A stretch of 28,848 nucleotides of DNA from BOG-908 sp964242595 (GTDB lineage Bacteria > Pseudomonadota > Alphaproteobacteria > Acetobacterales > Acetobacteraceae): assembly GCA_964242595.1 (NCBI GenBank), contig CAXTBC010000053.1, forward strand, positions 1 through 28,848, in the 5' to 3' direction. The notes beneath the pieces were generated by a model that was given only the letters and a program-made list of their open reading frames with translations, searched no databases and had not been told where the DNA came from. Every line of letters starts with the position of its first letter. Position 1 is the stretch's first letter. Made by a program: the position numbers and the translations under genes. Positions 11,817 to 19,369 of the stretch are shown in pieces.

Positions 11817-14066
11817 TTAGGCATGATCCCGCTCCACCTGCGTCAGCCCGCTCACCGCCCGCAACCCGGCAATCACCATTGAAAGATGCCGCAGGTCGTG
11901 CACTTCCACGTCCACCAGGATTTCGATAAAGTCCTGTTGCCGGCTGAGGATCTTCAGGTTCGTCACCGCCCCGTCCTGCCGCGCCACCGCGTTCGTCAGG
12001 TTGGCGAGCGTGGCGGGTTCGTTGGCGGCGATGATGCTGATGCGGCCGGTATGGGTGGCGCGCTTGGCGCCGGCCGCGGCCGGCGCCTCGGCGCCGGCGG
12101 CGTAGTCCCAGTCCACATCGATGAAGCGTTCGGGGGTGGCTGCGAAAGTCTCTAGCGTGGGACAGCGTTTTGTATGGATGGTCACGCCCTTGCCGGTCGT
12201 GACGATGCCGACGATCGGGTCGCCGGGCAGAGCGTGGCAACAGCCGGCGTAGTGCACCGCCATGCCGCTGACCAGGCCGGTGATCGCCATGCCGCTGTCG
12301 CGCGAGGGCGGTTTGGCGGTGGGCGAGCGCGCCAGCAAAGCGGGCATCATGCGTGGCGCGCGGGCGGCTTCCAGCATCTCGGGATAGGCCGCGTGGATCA
12401 CGTCACGCGGGCCGATCGTGCCGTTGCCCACGGACACGTAGAGGTCCTGCACGCTGGCGCATTTGAGTTGCTTGAGCGCCGCCTCGAGCACCTTTTCCGA
12501 GCCGTCCAGCCCTTCCTGGCGGAACGCGCGCGCCAGCATCGTGCGGCCCTGGTCCAGCGTGGCCGCCCGTTGCTGGCCGGCCACGTAGCGGCGGATGCGG
12601 GCGCGCGCCTTGCCGGTGACCACCCAGCGTTCCCAGGACGGCGAGGGCGTGCCGCCGCGCGCCGTCATGATCTCCACCTGGTCGCCGTTGGCCAACGGCG
12701 TGCGCAGCGGCATCAGCCGGCCGTTGATCTTGGCGCCCACCGTGGTGTCGCCGACCTGGCTGTGCACGGCGTAGGCGAAGTCGATCGGCGTGGCACCGCG
12801 CGGCAGCTCGATCAGGCGGCCCTTCGGGGTGAAGCAGAAGACCTGGTCTTGGTAGAGCTCGAGCTTGGTGTTCTCCAGGAACTCGTCGGGAGCCGCGGAA
12901 TTGTCGAGGATCTCCAGCAGGTCCTGCACCCAGGCGAAGTTCTGGGTTTCCTGCTCGCCTTCCTTGTAGTTCCAGTGCGCCGCCACGCCGTTGTCGGCGA
13001 CGTCGTGCATCTCCTGCGTGCGTATCTGCACCTCGATCTTCTGGTTGCGCGGGTGGCGCAGTGTCACGCCGGTGTGCAGGCTCTGGTAGCCGTTGGCCTT
13101 GGGCGTGCTGATGTAGTCCTTGAAGCGGCCGGCGATCACCGGGTAGGCGTTGTGCACGGCGCCTAGCGCCATGTAGCACTGCTCGCGCGTGGGTACCACG
13201 ATGCGGAAGGCCATGATGTCGGAGAGCTGCTCGAAGGCAACGTTGCGCGTCTGCATCTTCTGCCAGATGGAGAACGCGCTCTTCTCGCGGCCGGACACCT
13301 CGCGCACGTCCACGCCGGCCTCGCGGCACACGCTGGCGAGTTCGCGCTTCACCTCCTCGATCACGTCGGCGCCCTGGCCGCGCAGGTAGTTCAGGCGGGC
13401 CTGGATGGTGCTGTGGGCCTCGGGCTCCAGCTCCGCGAAGGAGCGGTTCTGCAGCTCGGTCTTCAGCGCATCCATGCCGATACGGGCGGCGAGCGGGGCG
13501 TAGATGTCGAGCGTCTCGGACGCGATGCGCTGGCGGCGCTCGCGCTTCTGCACGAAGCCGAGCGTGCGCATGTTGTGCAGGCGGTCGGCCAGCTTGACGA
13601 TCAGGACGCGGATGTCCCGGCTCATCGCCAGGACCAGCTTGCGGAAGTTCTCGGCCTGCTTGGTGCGGTCCGATTGCAGTTCCAGCCGGGTCAGTTTGGT
13701 GACGCCGTCCACCAGGCCGGCGATGATGGGGCCGAACTGGGTCTCCAGCTCGCGCGTGGTGACGCCGGTGTCCTCCACCGTGTCGTGCAGCAGGGCGGTG
13801 CAGATGCTGGCCACGTCGAGGTGGTAGCCGGCCAGGATCTCGGCGACCGCGATCGGGTGGGTGATGTAGGCGTCGCCGTTGTCGCGCGTCTGAGTGCCGT
13901 GGGCCTGAGCGGCGACGTCGTAGGCGGTGCCGATGAGCGCGGTGTTGGCACCCGGCGCGTAGGCGTGCACGAGTTGAGTGAGCTGGCGTTGGCACAGGGC
14001 GAGTGAGCCACCGCCGCCTTCGGGCGCGTGGACGGCGGCGGGGCCGGGGGGCAGCATGGTAGCCAT
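11817..14066 (-). CDS. rsh: Bifunctional (p)ppGpp synthetase/hydrolase, Rsh (RelA/SpoT)
   Basis: A 749-residue stringent-response enzyme that makes and degrades (p)ppGpp. The HD hydrolase domain is near residues 45-200, with metal residues His94-Asp95 and Glu98-Asp99 in LLHDTVEDT. The synthetase domain is near 255-370, with RFKDYISTPKANGYQSLHT at 314-332. The RFKD (not ExDD) loop marks a bifunctional Rsh. The TGS domain lies near 410-470 (FCFTPKGRLIELPRGATPID). A Cys/His-containing zinc-finger-like stretch (HYAGCCHALPGDPIVG) and a C-terminal ACT domain (about 680-749, GRISIIAANEPATLANL) follow. The first 25 residues are Pro/Gly-rich. It lies 21 bp after rpoZ, the usual alphaproteobacterial rpoZ-rsh operon. 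Confidence 0.96.
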   Translation of the reverse strand: MATMLPPGPAAVHAPEGGGGSLALCQRQLTQLVHAYAPGANTALIGTAYDVAAQAHGTQTRDNGDAYITHPIAVAEILAGYHLDVASICTALLHDTVEDTGVTTRELETQFGPIIAGLVDGVTKLTRLELQSDRTKQAENFRKLVLAMSRDIRVLIVKLADRLHNMRTLGFVQKRERRQRIASETLDIYAPLAARIGMDALKTELQNRSFAELEPEAHSTIQARLNYLRGQGADVIEEVKRELASVCREAGVDVREVSGREKSAFSIWQKMQTRNVAFEQLSDIMAFRIVVPTREQCYMALGAVHNAYPVIAGRFKDYISTPKANGYQSLHTGVTLRHPRNQKIEVQIRTQEMHDVADNGVAAHWNYKEGEQETQNFAWVQDLLEILDNSAAPDEFLENTKLELYQDQVFCFTPKGRLIELPRGATPIDFAYAVHSQVGDTTVGAKINGRLMPLRTPLANGDQVEIMTARGGTPSPSWERWVVTGKARARIRRYVAGQQRAATLDQGRTMLARAFRQEGLDGSEKVLEAALKQLKCASVQDLYVSVGNGTIGPRDVIHAAYPEMLEAARAPRMMPALLARSPTAKPPSRDSGMAITGLVSGMAVHYAGCCHALPGDPIVGIVTTGKGVTIHTKRCPTLETFAATPERFIDVDWDYAAGAEAPAAAGAKRATHTGRISIIAANEPATLANLTNAVARQDGAVTNLKILSRQQDFIEILVDVEVHDLRHLSMVIAGLRAVSGLTQVERDHA

Positions 14067-14087
14067 CAGCGCCCCCGGACGGTGCGT

Positions 14088-14486
14088 CTAGCGGCGGCGG
14101 CCGCCCAGCTCGGCCTCGATGGCGGCCTCGATGTCGTCGGGCGAGAGTTCTTCCTGGGCCATGCCGGCGGCTTCCTCCTCGGCCGAGATGTCCTGCAGGC
14201 CGAAGATGTTCTGGTCGGTCGGGATGAGGTCGAGCACCTCCTCGTCGGCCGGTTCGGGCTCGGGCGAGCGGGAGAGGGACTTGATGAGGTCCTGCTCGAG
14301 GCGGGGCAGCTCGATGGTCTCCTCGGCGATCTCGCGCAGGGCGATCACCGGGTTCTTGTCGTTGTCGCGCTCGACGGTGAGCTCCTCGCCGCGGCTGATG
14401 TTGCGGGCGCGCTGGGCTGCGAGCAGGACAAGCTCGAAGCGGTTGGGCACGCGCTCTACGCAATCTTCAACGGTTACACGCGCCAT
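14088..14486 (-). CDS. rpoZ: RNA polymerase omega subunit
   Basis: A 132-residue omega subunit. The start MARVTVEDCVERVPNRFELVL (given as MARVTVEDC and NRFELVLLAAQRARN) is diagnostic, followed by KNPVIALREIAEETI. The protein assists assembly of beta-prime into the RNA polymerase core, and in other bacteria omega forms part of a ppGpp-binding site, which fits its cotranscription with rsh. The C-terminal 60 residues are an acidic, low-complexity tail (ADEEVLDLIPTDQNIFGLQD, EEEAAG), as in other Alphaproteobacteria. The intergenic gap to rsh is 21 bp. Confidence 0.95.
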   Translation of the reverse strand: MARVTVEDCVERVPNRFELVLLAAQRARNISRGEELTVERDNDKNPVIALREIAEETIELPRLEQDLIKSLSRSPEPEPADEEVLDLIPTDQNIFGLQDISAEEEAAGMAQEELSPDDIEAAIEAELGGRRR

Positions 14487-14557
14487 ACGACGGGCACTCC
14501 ATAGGCTGGGCTGGTTTTACTAAACTTTCACATTATTCAAAAGAGGGAGGAAAAGCA

Positions 14558-14688
14558 ACAAGCAAGGCAAGCGGTTCTTTTTTGGAAAAAGAAGCAAAAA
14601 ATTTTTCCTCCCTGTCGGGTCGTGCGAGAGGGGCGCGTCAGCCAGTAAAAGTCTTTTGCTTCTTTTCTTCAGAAAAGAAGGCCTTTCT
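14558..14688 (-). repeat. Family-1 AT-rich repeat, inverted pair
   Basis: The left arm (14558-14606) has GGCAAGCGGTTCTTTTTTGG then AAAAAGAAGCAAAAAA. The right arm (14645-14688) has TAAAAGTCTTTTGCTTC and GAAAAGAAGGCC. The spacer is 38 bp. The right arm runs directly into the folK stop codon (14687-14689). The left hairpin is a hybrid of the two subtypes (GGTTC against GAAGC), so its stem base is mismatched. Confidence 0.85.
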
Positions 14689-15172
14689 AGATTGCTTGCA
14701 GGTCCTCGACCGGCAGCCGGGCCAGCAGCACCCCTACATCCACACCCAACGCAGGGTGACGCCAATCCGGCGCCACGTCACGTAGTGGGCGCAGCACGAA
14801 CCGGCGCAGGTGGGCGCGGGGGTGGGGCAGGATCAGCACGGGGCCGGGCTGCACCAGGCCGCCATGGTCGATCACGTCCAGGTCCAGCGTGCGGGCGGCA
14901 TCCGGCACGCTCCTCCGGCGACCGGCTGCCTGCTCGATAGTCTGCAGCGCCGTCAGCAGCCGCTCGGGCGGCCAAATGCAGGAGGCGCGGACGGCTCCGT
15001 TGATGTAGCGCGGCTGGCCGGAGGGGGGCACCGGCGCGCTGGAGTACCATCGTGACCGCACGACGCGGGACAGGCCGGGCAGGCTGGCCAAGTCACGCAC
15101 TGCTCGCTCGCAGGCCTGTAGCGGCGTTGCACCATCCGGCGCGAACAAGTTGGCACCAAGGGCGATAATCAC
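14687..15172 (-). CDS. folK: 2-amino-4-hydroxy-6-hydroxymethyldihydropteridine pyrophosphokinase (FolK)
   Basis: A 161-residue HPPK that moves pyrophosphate from ATP to 6-hydroxymethyl-dihydropterin in folate synthesis. Family features are IIALGANLFAPDG at the start, RSRWYSSAPVPPSGQPRYINGAV, the metal-binding TLDLDVIDHGG (Asp-x-Asp) and LPHPRAHLRRFVLRPLRDVAP. The GTG at 15172 puts the start at the conserved IIALGAN. The frame is open to an ATG at 15241, but that extension is not homologous and runs into the divergent gene's leader. No strong ribosome-binding site is seen. It is upstream of rpoZ on the same strand and divergent from the NYN gene. Confidence 0.9.
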   Translation of the reverse strand: MIIALGANLFAPDGATPLQACERAVRDLASLPGLSRVVRSRWYSSAPVPPSGQPRYINGAVRASCIWPPERLLTALQTIEQAAGRRRSVPDAARTLDLDVIDHGGLVQPGPVLILPHPRAHLRRFVLRPLRDVAPDWRHPALGVDVGVLLARLPVEDLQAI

Positions 15173-15277
15173 GAAAATGTGTTGATCTTTCTTGCACAAC
15201 AGCAACGGAAGGCGTAATGCAACAAACCTCCCGCCCGGCATCCATCAAGCCGGTTCAGGCGCATCGAAAGGCTTATC

Positions 15278-15868
15278 ATGCACTTCCTGCCCACGGAACG
15301 CGTCTGTCTGTTCATCGATGGCGCCAACCTCTACTCCGCCTCCCGCAACCTCGGCTTCGACGTCGACTACCGCAACATGTTGGAGTTCTTTCGCCGGCAG
15401 GCCCACGTGGTCCGCGCCTATTACTATTCCGCCGTGCTGGAGACCGAGGAGTACTCGCCGTTGAAGCCGCTGACCGACTGGCTGGCGTATAACGGCTACA
15501 CGTTGGTGACCAAGCCGGCGCGCGAGTTCACCGACGCCAGCGGTCGGCGCCGGGTGAAGGGCAACATGGACATCGAGCTGGCGATCGACATGCTGGAGCT
15601 GGCCGACAAGATGGACCATGCCGTGCTGTTCAGCGGCGACAGCGATTTCCGCCGGCTTATCGAGGCGGTGCAGCGGCGTGGCGTAAGGGTGAGCGTGGTG
15701 AGCTCCATCCGCACGGCGCCCCCGATGGTGGCCGACGAGTTGCGCCGTCAGGCCGACCAGTTCCTGGAGCTGGCGGAGATCGCGCCGGAGTTCACGCGTC
15801 GCCAGATGGAGCCTCGGCCGCGGCTGGCGCGGAACGAGGCGATGGTGGATGTGCATGACCATTTGTAG
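15278..15868 (+). CDS. NYN-domain (LabA/DUF88) putative ribonuclease
   Basis: A 196-residue protein of the PIN-like NYN superfamily. The acidic active-site residues are visible: Asp14 in LFIDGANLY, Asp98 in KGNMDIELAIDM, and Asp121/Asp123 in FSGDSDFRRLIEA. Lys-rich GRRRVKGN precedes the second acidic position. Such proteins are predicted metal-dependent RNases and are nearly always found next to folK/rpoZ in Alphaproteobacteria, as here. GAAAGG at 15266-15271 is 6 nt before the ATG. The C-terminal 45 residues (TRRQMEPRPRLARNEAMVDV) are outside the domain. The actual RNA substrate is unknown. Confidence 0.92.
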   Translation: MHFLPTERVCLFIDGANLYSASRNLGFDVDYRNMLEFFRRQAHVVRAYYYSAVLETEEYSPLKPLTDWLAYNGYTLVTKPAREFTDASGRRRVKGNMDIELAIDMLELADKMDHAVLFSGDSDFRRLIEAVQRRGVRVSVVSSIRTAPPMVADELRRQADQFLELAEIAPEFTRRQMEPRPRLARNEAMVDVHDHL

Positions 15869-15925
15869 ACGAGCATGGGGCTTCAACCCAGCCCGTCGTG
15901 CAGCACGCATGCGCTTGACGGAGCC

Positions 15926-16022
15926 CTGAGGCCCCAGCCTCCATCTATTTAGGATTAGTTTTCAAACAGCCTCTAAGGACTTGTCCTTAGCGGGGTCCAG
16001 GGGCAGAGCCCCTGGCCTCCCT
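15926..16022 (+). repeat. Family-2 GC-rich repeat, composite copy (partial X plus Y)
   Basis: 15926-15953 retains half of module X (GAGGCCCCAGCCTCCATCTA...TTTAGGAT). 15971-16022 is a full module Y with CTAAGGACTTGTCCTTAG and CCAGGGGC-AGA-GCCCCTGG. The order and orientation are the same as at 1-120. It ends on the base before the azoR stop codon, so in the azoR transcript it lies immediately after the coding region, in antisense orientation. Confidence 0.87.
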
Positions 16023-16628
16023 CTAGGCAAGCGAGGAGGCCTCGCGAAGGGCGCCGTCGAGCGCCTCCTGGCGTTTCTCCGGACCCATCGCCACGCCTTC
16101 CGCCCGGATCGCCCGGATGTCGGTGATGCCCAGGAAACCGAACACCGCCTGCAGGTAGGTGAGCTGGTGGTCGAACGCGGCGTGCGGGGCGCCCGGGGCG
16201 TAGACGCCGCCGGAGGACAGGGCCAGCACCACGCGCCTGCCGCCGGCCAGGCCTTCCGGACCGCGCTCGGTGTAGTGGAAGGTCTTGCCGGCCACCACGA
16301 TACGGTCGATCCAGGCTTTGAGCTGGCTCGGCACGGTGAAGTTGTACATCGGTGCGCCGACCACCACGATGTCGGCGGCGAGGAACTCGGCCAGGGCGGC
16401 GCCGCCCAGTGCGAGGTCCTCCTGGCGCGCCTGATCGTGTTTCACGTCCGCAGCCTGGCCGGCAAGGTAGGCGCCGCTCAGGTGGGAGAGCGGGGTGGCC
16501 GCGAGGTCGCGGTAGGTGACCTCGATGCCGGGATCGACCGTTTGCAGGCGCCGGGTGACGGCGGCCGAGATGGCGCGGCTGACGGAGGCGTCGGAGAGGA
16601 TGCTCGAATCGACGTGCAGGAGCTTCAT
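16023..16628 (-). CDS. azoR: FMN-dependent NADH-azoreductase (AzoR family)
   Basis: A 201-residue flavodoxin-fold quinone/azo reductase. Motifs are LLHVDSSILSDASVSRAI at the N-terminus (FMN phosphate site), VVVGAPMYNFTVPSQLKAWID near residues 88-108 (given as APMYNFTVPSQLKAWID), AGKTFHYTERGPEGL, and SSGGVYAPG. Such enzymes reduce quinones by two electrons and protect against quinone or thiol stress. The start ATG at 16628 is 76 bp from the divergent hxlR gene. That pairing, with a regulator that has an N-terminal cysteine, suggests quinone- or electrophile-induced expression. The 3' end abuts the family-2 repeat. Confidence 0.93.
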   Translation of the reverse strand: MKLLHVDSSILSDASVSRAISAAVTRRLQTVDPGIEVTYRDLAATPLSHLSGAYLAGQAADVKHDQARQEDLALGGAALAEFLAADIVVVGAPMYNFTVPSQLKAWIDRIVVAGKTFHYTERGPEGLAGGRRVVLALSSGGVYAPGAPHAAFDHQLTYLQAVFGFLGITDIRAIRAEGVAMGPEKRQEALDGALREASSLA

Positions 16629-16651
16629 GGTGATGGCGGCTTTCGGTTCCG

Positions 16652-16734
16652 GGTTGTAACCTGGGCACAATCAGTGACCGTTGGAGCGGCCGCAAGGAGG
16701 CACAATGCCGCAACCAGGGCACATGGTTGTAACC
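16652..16734. promoter_or_regulatory. Candidate HxlR operator: twin GGTTGTAACC sites
   Basis: The decamer GGTTGTAACC (inverted repeat GGTT-N2-AACC) occurs twice, at 16652-16661 between the genes and at 16725-16734 just inside the hxlR reading frame. The second is part of a longer inverted repeat CAACCA...TGGTTG. Two identical sites 73 bp apart flanking the divergent starts suit autoregulation and control of azoR. Confidence 0.5.
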
Positions 16735-17121
16735 GTCCCGGCCTTCGGCGGGCTGGAGAGCCAGGACTGCCGCGCGATGACTGCCGTGCTGGTGCGGGTA
16801 GGCGACAAGTGGAGCGTGCTGATCGTGGCACTGCTGGGCGGCGGACCGCGGCGGTTCAACGAGATCAAGCGCATGGTCGGCGGCATCTCGCAACGCATGT
16901 TGACGCTGACCCTGCGCGGACTGGAGCGCGACGGCCTGGTGATCCGGACGGTGACGCCCACCAACCCACCGCGGGTGGATTACGCGTTGACCGAGCTTGG
17001 ATGTTCGCTGTGGCGCCCGGTGGAAGCGCTGAGCTTGTGGGCGCGGCAGAACCACGCGCAGATCGAACGGGCTCGGGTGGCCTACGACGCCGGGCAAGTG
17101 AGAAAGGATGTCCGGACTTGA
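16705..17121 (+). CDS. HxlR-family transcriptional regulator
   Basis: A 138-residue winged-helix regulator. The HxlR pattern is CRAMTAVLVRVGDKWSVLI, LLGGGPRRFNEIKRMVGGIS, QRMLTLTLRGLERDGLVIR, then PPRVDYALTELG. Cys22 sits where YodB/HypR-type family members carry their redox-sensing cysteine, and the divergent azoreductase is the classic target of such regulators. AAGGAGG at 16694-16700 lies 4 nt before the ATG at 16705; a second ATG at 16723 is possible. The target and inducer are inferred from context only. Confidence 0.92.
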   Translation: MPQPGHMVVTVPAFGGLESQDCRAMTAVLVRVGDKWSVLIVALLGGGPRRFNEIKRMVGGISQRMLTLTLRGLERDGLVIRTVTPTNPPRVDYALTELGCSLWRPVEALSLWARQNHAQIERARVAYDAGQVRKDVRT

Positions 17122-17191
17122 AGGAGCGAACCAGACAGGCCCGGCGGGGTGGCCGCGCGGTGGCGGACAGGCTTGGCCGTCACGTGCCCGC

Positions 17192-17827
17192 ATGAACGCG
17201 ATCGCCGCTCCTCCGCGGGACTGCCCGCTCTGTCCGCGGCTGCTGGCCTACCGGCAGGCCAACCGCGCCGAGAACCCGGACTGGTTCAACGCGCCCGTGC
17301 CCAGCTTTGGCCCGACCGATTCGTGGCTGCTGGTTGTGGGCATGGCACCGGGTGTGCGCGGCGCCAACCGCACCGGGCGGCCGTTCACCGGCGACCATGC
17401 AGGCATACTGCTGTACGAGACGTTGCTGGCGAACGGGCTGGCGCACGGAGTGTACCGGGCCGACCCGGCGGACGGCGTGACGCTGCATGGCTGCCGGATC
17501 GCCAACGCCGTGCGGTGCGTGCCGCCGGCCAACCTGCCCACGCCGGGCGAGGCGGCCACCTGCAACCAGTTCCTGCAGGCGGAGCTCGCCGGCCTGCCGG
17601 GGCTGCGCGCGGTGTTGGCGCTGGGCGTGCTGGCACATGCGGCGGTGCTGCGCGCGGTGGGTGTGAAGCTGAGCGCGTTCAAGTTCGCCCACGGCGCGCG
17701 GCACGCGTTGTCGAACGGCCTCGTGCTGGCCGACAGCTACCACGTGTCGCGCTACAACACGTCCACGCGCCGGCTGACCGCTGCCATGTTCGGCGAGGTC
17801 GTGGCGGCGTTGGCGCAAGGTGAGTAA
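17192..17827 (+). CDS. Family-5 (UdgB-type) uracil-DNA glycosylase
   Basis: A 211-residue base-excision repair enzyme with a 4Fe-4S cluster. The signature GMAPGVRGANRTGRPFTGDHAG (near residues 50-71; key GMAP and NRTGRPFTGD) and the late motif HVSRYNTSTRRLT are those of family 5, not family 4 (which has GEGPG). Cluster cysteines are visible in CPLCPRL and in the pair HGCRIANAVRC...ATCN. It removes uracil and some deaminated purines from DNA. The ATG at 17192 is chosen so that the conserved CPLCPRL is about 10 residues in; an in-frame ATG at 17108 overlaps the end of hxlR and cannot be excluded. It is downstream of hxlR in the same direction but functionally unrelated. Confidence 0.9.
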   Translation: MNAIAAPPRDCPLCPRLLAYRQANRAENPDWFNAPVPSFGPTDSWLLVVGMAPGVRGANRTGRPFTGDHAGILLYETLLANGLAHGVYRADPADGVTLHGCRIANAVRCVPPANLPTPGEAATCNQFLQAELAGLPGLRAVLALGVLAHAAVLRAVGVKLSAFKFAHGARHALSNGLVLADSYHVSRYNTSTRRLTAAMFGEVVAALAQGE

Positions 17828-17957
17828 GGCAGGGCCTTCTTTTTTGAAAAAAGAAGCAAAAAACTTCTGTTCTGCAAGCCGTGCCGTGTCCGCAGTGCGC
17901 GCCCAGGAGAGAAAAGTTTCTTGCTTCTTTTTCTCAAGAAAGAAGGCCTTGCTTGCT
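17826..17957 (+). repeat. Family-1 AT-rich repeat, inverted pair
   Basis: The left arm (17826-17869) has GGCAGGGCCTTCTTTTTTG and AAAAAAGAAGCAAAAAAC. The right arm (17912-17957) has AAAAGTTTCTTGCTTC and AAGAAAGAAGGCCTTGC. The spacer is 42 bp and GC-rich. Both arms are of the GCTTC/GAAGG subtype, so the complete arms can also pair with each other. It starts at the UDG stop codon and ends before the parA-like gene. Confidence 0.88.
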
Positions 17958-17978
17958 CCGCCTGAGGAGTCGCAAGCG

Positions 17979-18602
17979 ATGGCCCTGATCATCACCATAG
18001 CCCAACAGAAAGGCGGCGCAGGCAAAACGATGCTGGCCGCCAACCTGGCCGCAGCCTGGGCCGGCCGGCACAACGTGACGCTGCTCGACATCGATCCGCA
18101 GGGCAGCCTGACACGCTGGCACAAGCTGCGTGACGGCCGCGCCGGGCTGGCCGGGATCGGGTTCTCTGCGGTGAGCGGCTGGCGGGTGAAGGGCGAGCTG
18201 GATCGGCTGGCCGCGGCCAACATCCTGGTGGTGGACACGCCGCCGCAGATCGACAGCGACGCGGCGCGCGCCATCCGGGCGGCCAGCCTGGTGGTGGTGC
18301 CGGTGCAGCCCAGCCTGCCGGATTTGTGGGCGTCGGCCGGAACTCTGAAGCTGGCGGCGGCCGAGCGCCGGCGCGCGGTGGTGGTGCTGAACCGCGCGCC
18401 GGCCAGGTCGTCGCTGCGCAACGCGGTGGAGGCGGGGTTCGCGCAATCCGGCCAGGCCGTGCTGCCGCAGGTGCTGGGGGACCGGCGCGCCTATGCGCAG
18501 GCGTTCGCGCAAGGTATGGGCGTGGCGGAGGCGCCGTCCCGCTCGGTGGCGGGCGCCGAGCTGTCCGCGTTGGCGGACGCGTTGTTGGAGATTGCGCGAT
18601 GA
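17979..18602 (+). CDS. ParA/MinD-type ATPase (orphan)
   Basis: A 207-residue P-loop ATPase of the ParA class. The deviant Walker A is KGGAGKT at residues 11-17 (AQQKGGAGKTMLAANLA), Walker A-prime is LLDIDPQGSLTRWH, and Walker B is ILVVDTPPQ, followed by VVVPVQPSLPDLWA. It is the short type without an N-terminal HTH, as in plasmid-partition and orphan chromosomal ParA proteins. No parB or parS-like repeats are seen nearby. GAGGAG at 17964-17969 is 9 nt before the ATG. Its stop overlaps the next gene's start (ATGA), so a functional link to the membrane protein is likely. The cargo is unknown. Confidence 0.88.
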   Translation: MALIITIAQQKGGAGKTMLAANLAAAWAGRHNVTLLDIDPQGSLTRWHKLRDGRAGLAGIGFSAVSGWRVKGELDRLAAANILVVDTPPQIDSDAARAIRAASLVVVPVQPSLPDLWASAGTLKLAAAERRRAVVVLNRAPARSSLRNAVEAGFAQSGQAVLPQVLGDRRAYAQAFAQGMGVAEAPSRSVAGAELSALADALLEIAR

Positions 18603-19057
18603 GTCCGCACGCCCCCTGGCTTAACCTGCTGCTTGCGCTGCACATCCTGGGCGCCACCGCCTGGGTGGGCGGCACGCTCTACGTGCTTGTGGTGCTGCGG
18701 CCCGCGTTGCGGGTGTTGGACGCAGCCCCCCGGCTGCAGGTGCAGATGCTGACGTTGAAGCGCTTTTTCCTAGTGGTGTGGCACGCCATGCCCATCATGC
18801 TGCTGACGGGGTGGGCGATGATCGGGCTGGCGGGCTGGGGCATGGCCAACCTGCCCTGGTATGTCAACGTGATGCAGTTGCTGGGCCTGTTGATGGCTGC
18901 GGTGTTCCTGTTCGTGGTCTTCGGCCCCTACCGCCGGTTGCGGCGTGCGATCCGGCCGGGACCGGAGCTGCTGGAGCGGATACGGACGCTGGTCACGGTG
19001 AACCTTGTTTTGGGCGTGGCTGTCATCGTGGTCGCCTCGCTGGGGCACGTCTGGTAG
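18599..19057 (+). CDS. Four-helix membrane protein, CopD-like
   Basis: A 152-residue integral membrane protein with four predicted helices (about residues 7-30, 55-80, 85-108 and 130-150). Motifs are LLALHILGATAWVGGTLYVL in helix 1 and FFLVVWHAMPIMLLTGW in helix 2, each with a histidine. This is the pattern of CopD and related membrane proteins that bind copper or haem. The loop between helices 3 and 4 is basic (PYRRLRRAIRPGPELLERI). The ATG overlaps the parA-like stop codon (ATGA), so translation is coupled. The CopD assignment is by pattern; copper transport is not shown. Confidence 0.78.
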   Translation: MSPHAPWLNLLLALHILGATAWVGGTLYVLVVLRPALRVLDAAPRLQVQMLTLKRFFLVVWHAMPIMLLTGWAMIGLAGWGMANLPWYVNVMQLLGLLMAAVFLFVVFGPYRRLRRAIRPGPELLERIRTLVTVNLVLGVAVIVVASLGHVW

Positions 19058-19118
19058 CAAGGAAGGGCTTTGTTCGAACAGGCGTTCATCAACCCGCGTT
19101 GAGACTGATCGTTGGAAG

Positions 19119-19270
19119 GAAGCAAGGCCTTCTTTTTTGAAAAAAAGAAGCAAAAAACTTTTGTCCCTGCGTTGTATTGCGACCTCGAACTGTCCTGCAG
19201 TATCCGGCTGTTTCAAATGCAGGAAGCAAAAGTTTTTTGGTCCTTTTTTTCAAAAAAGGACTACTTGCTT
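19119..19270 (+). repeat. Family-1 AT-rich repeat, inverted pair
   Basis: The left arm (19119-19164) has AAGCAAGGCCTTCTTTTTTG, AAAAAAAGAAGC and AAAAAACTTTTG. The right arm (19226-19270) has CAAAAGTTTTTTGGTCC and AAAAAAGGAC. The spacer is 61 bp, the longest in the window. The right hairpin has changed from TTC/GAA to TCC/GGA on both sides, preserving pairing. It lies between two convergent genes. Confidence 0.88.
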
Positions 19271-19369
19271 TTTATACCTTAGCCTCAGGAACTTGTCTTT
19301 GGCAGGCCGGCGCCGCTGACTATGTCGGTGTGAGACCAGGCTTCCCGCGCCAAGTGTGAAACGATACGT

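Noticed and set aside
17979..18602. Plasmid or integrative-element origin suggested by the ParA-type gene
   Set aside because: There is no parB, replication gene, parS-like repeats or integrase nearby; the surroundings are chromosomal housekeeping genes.
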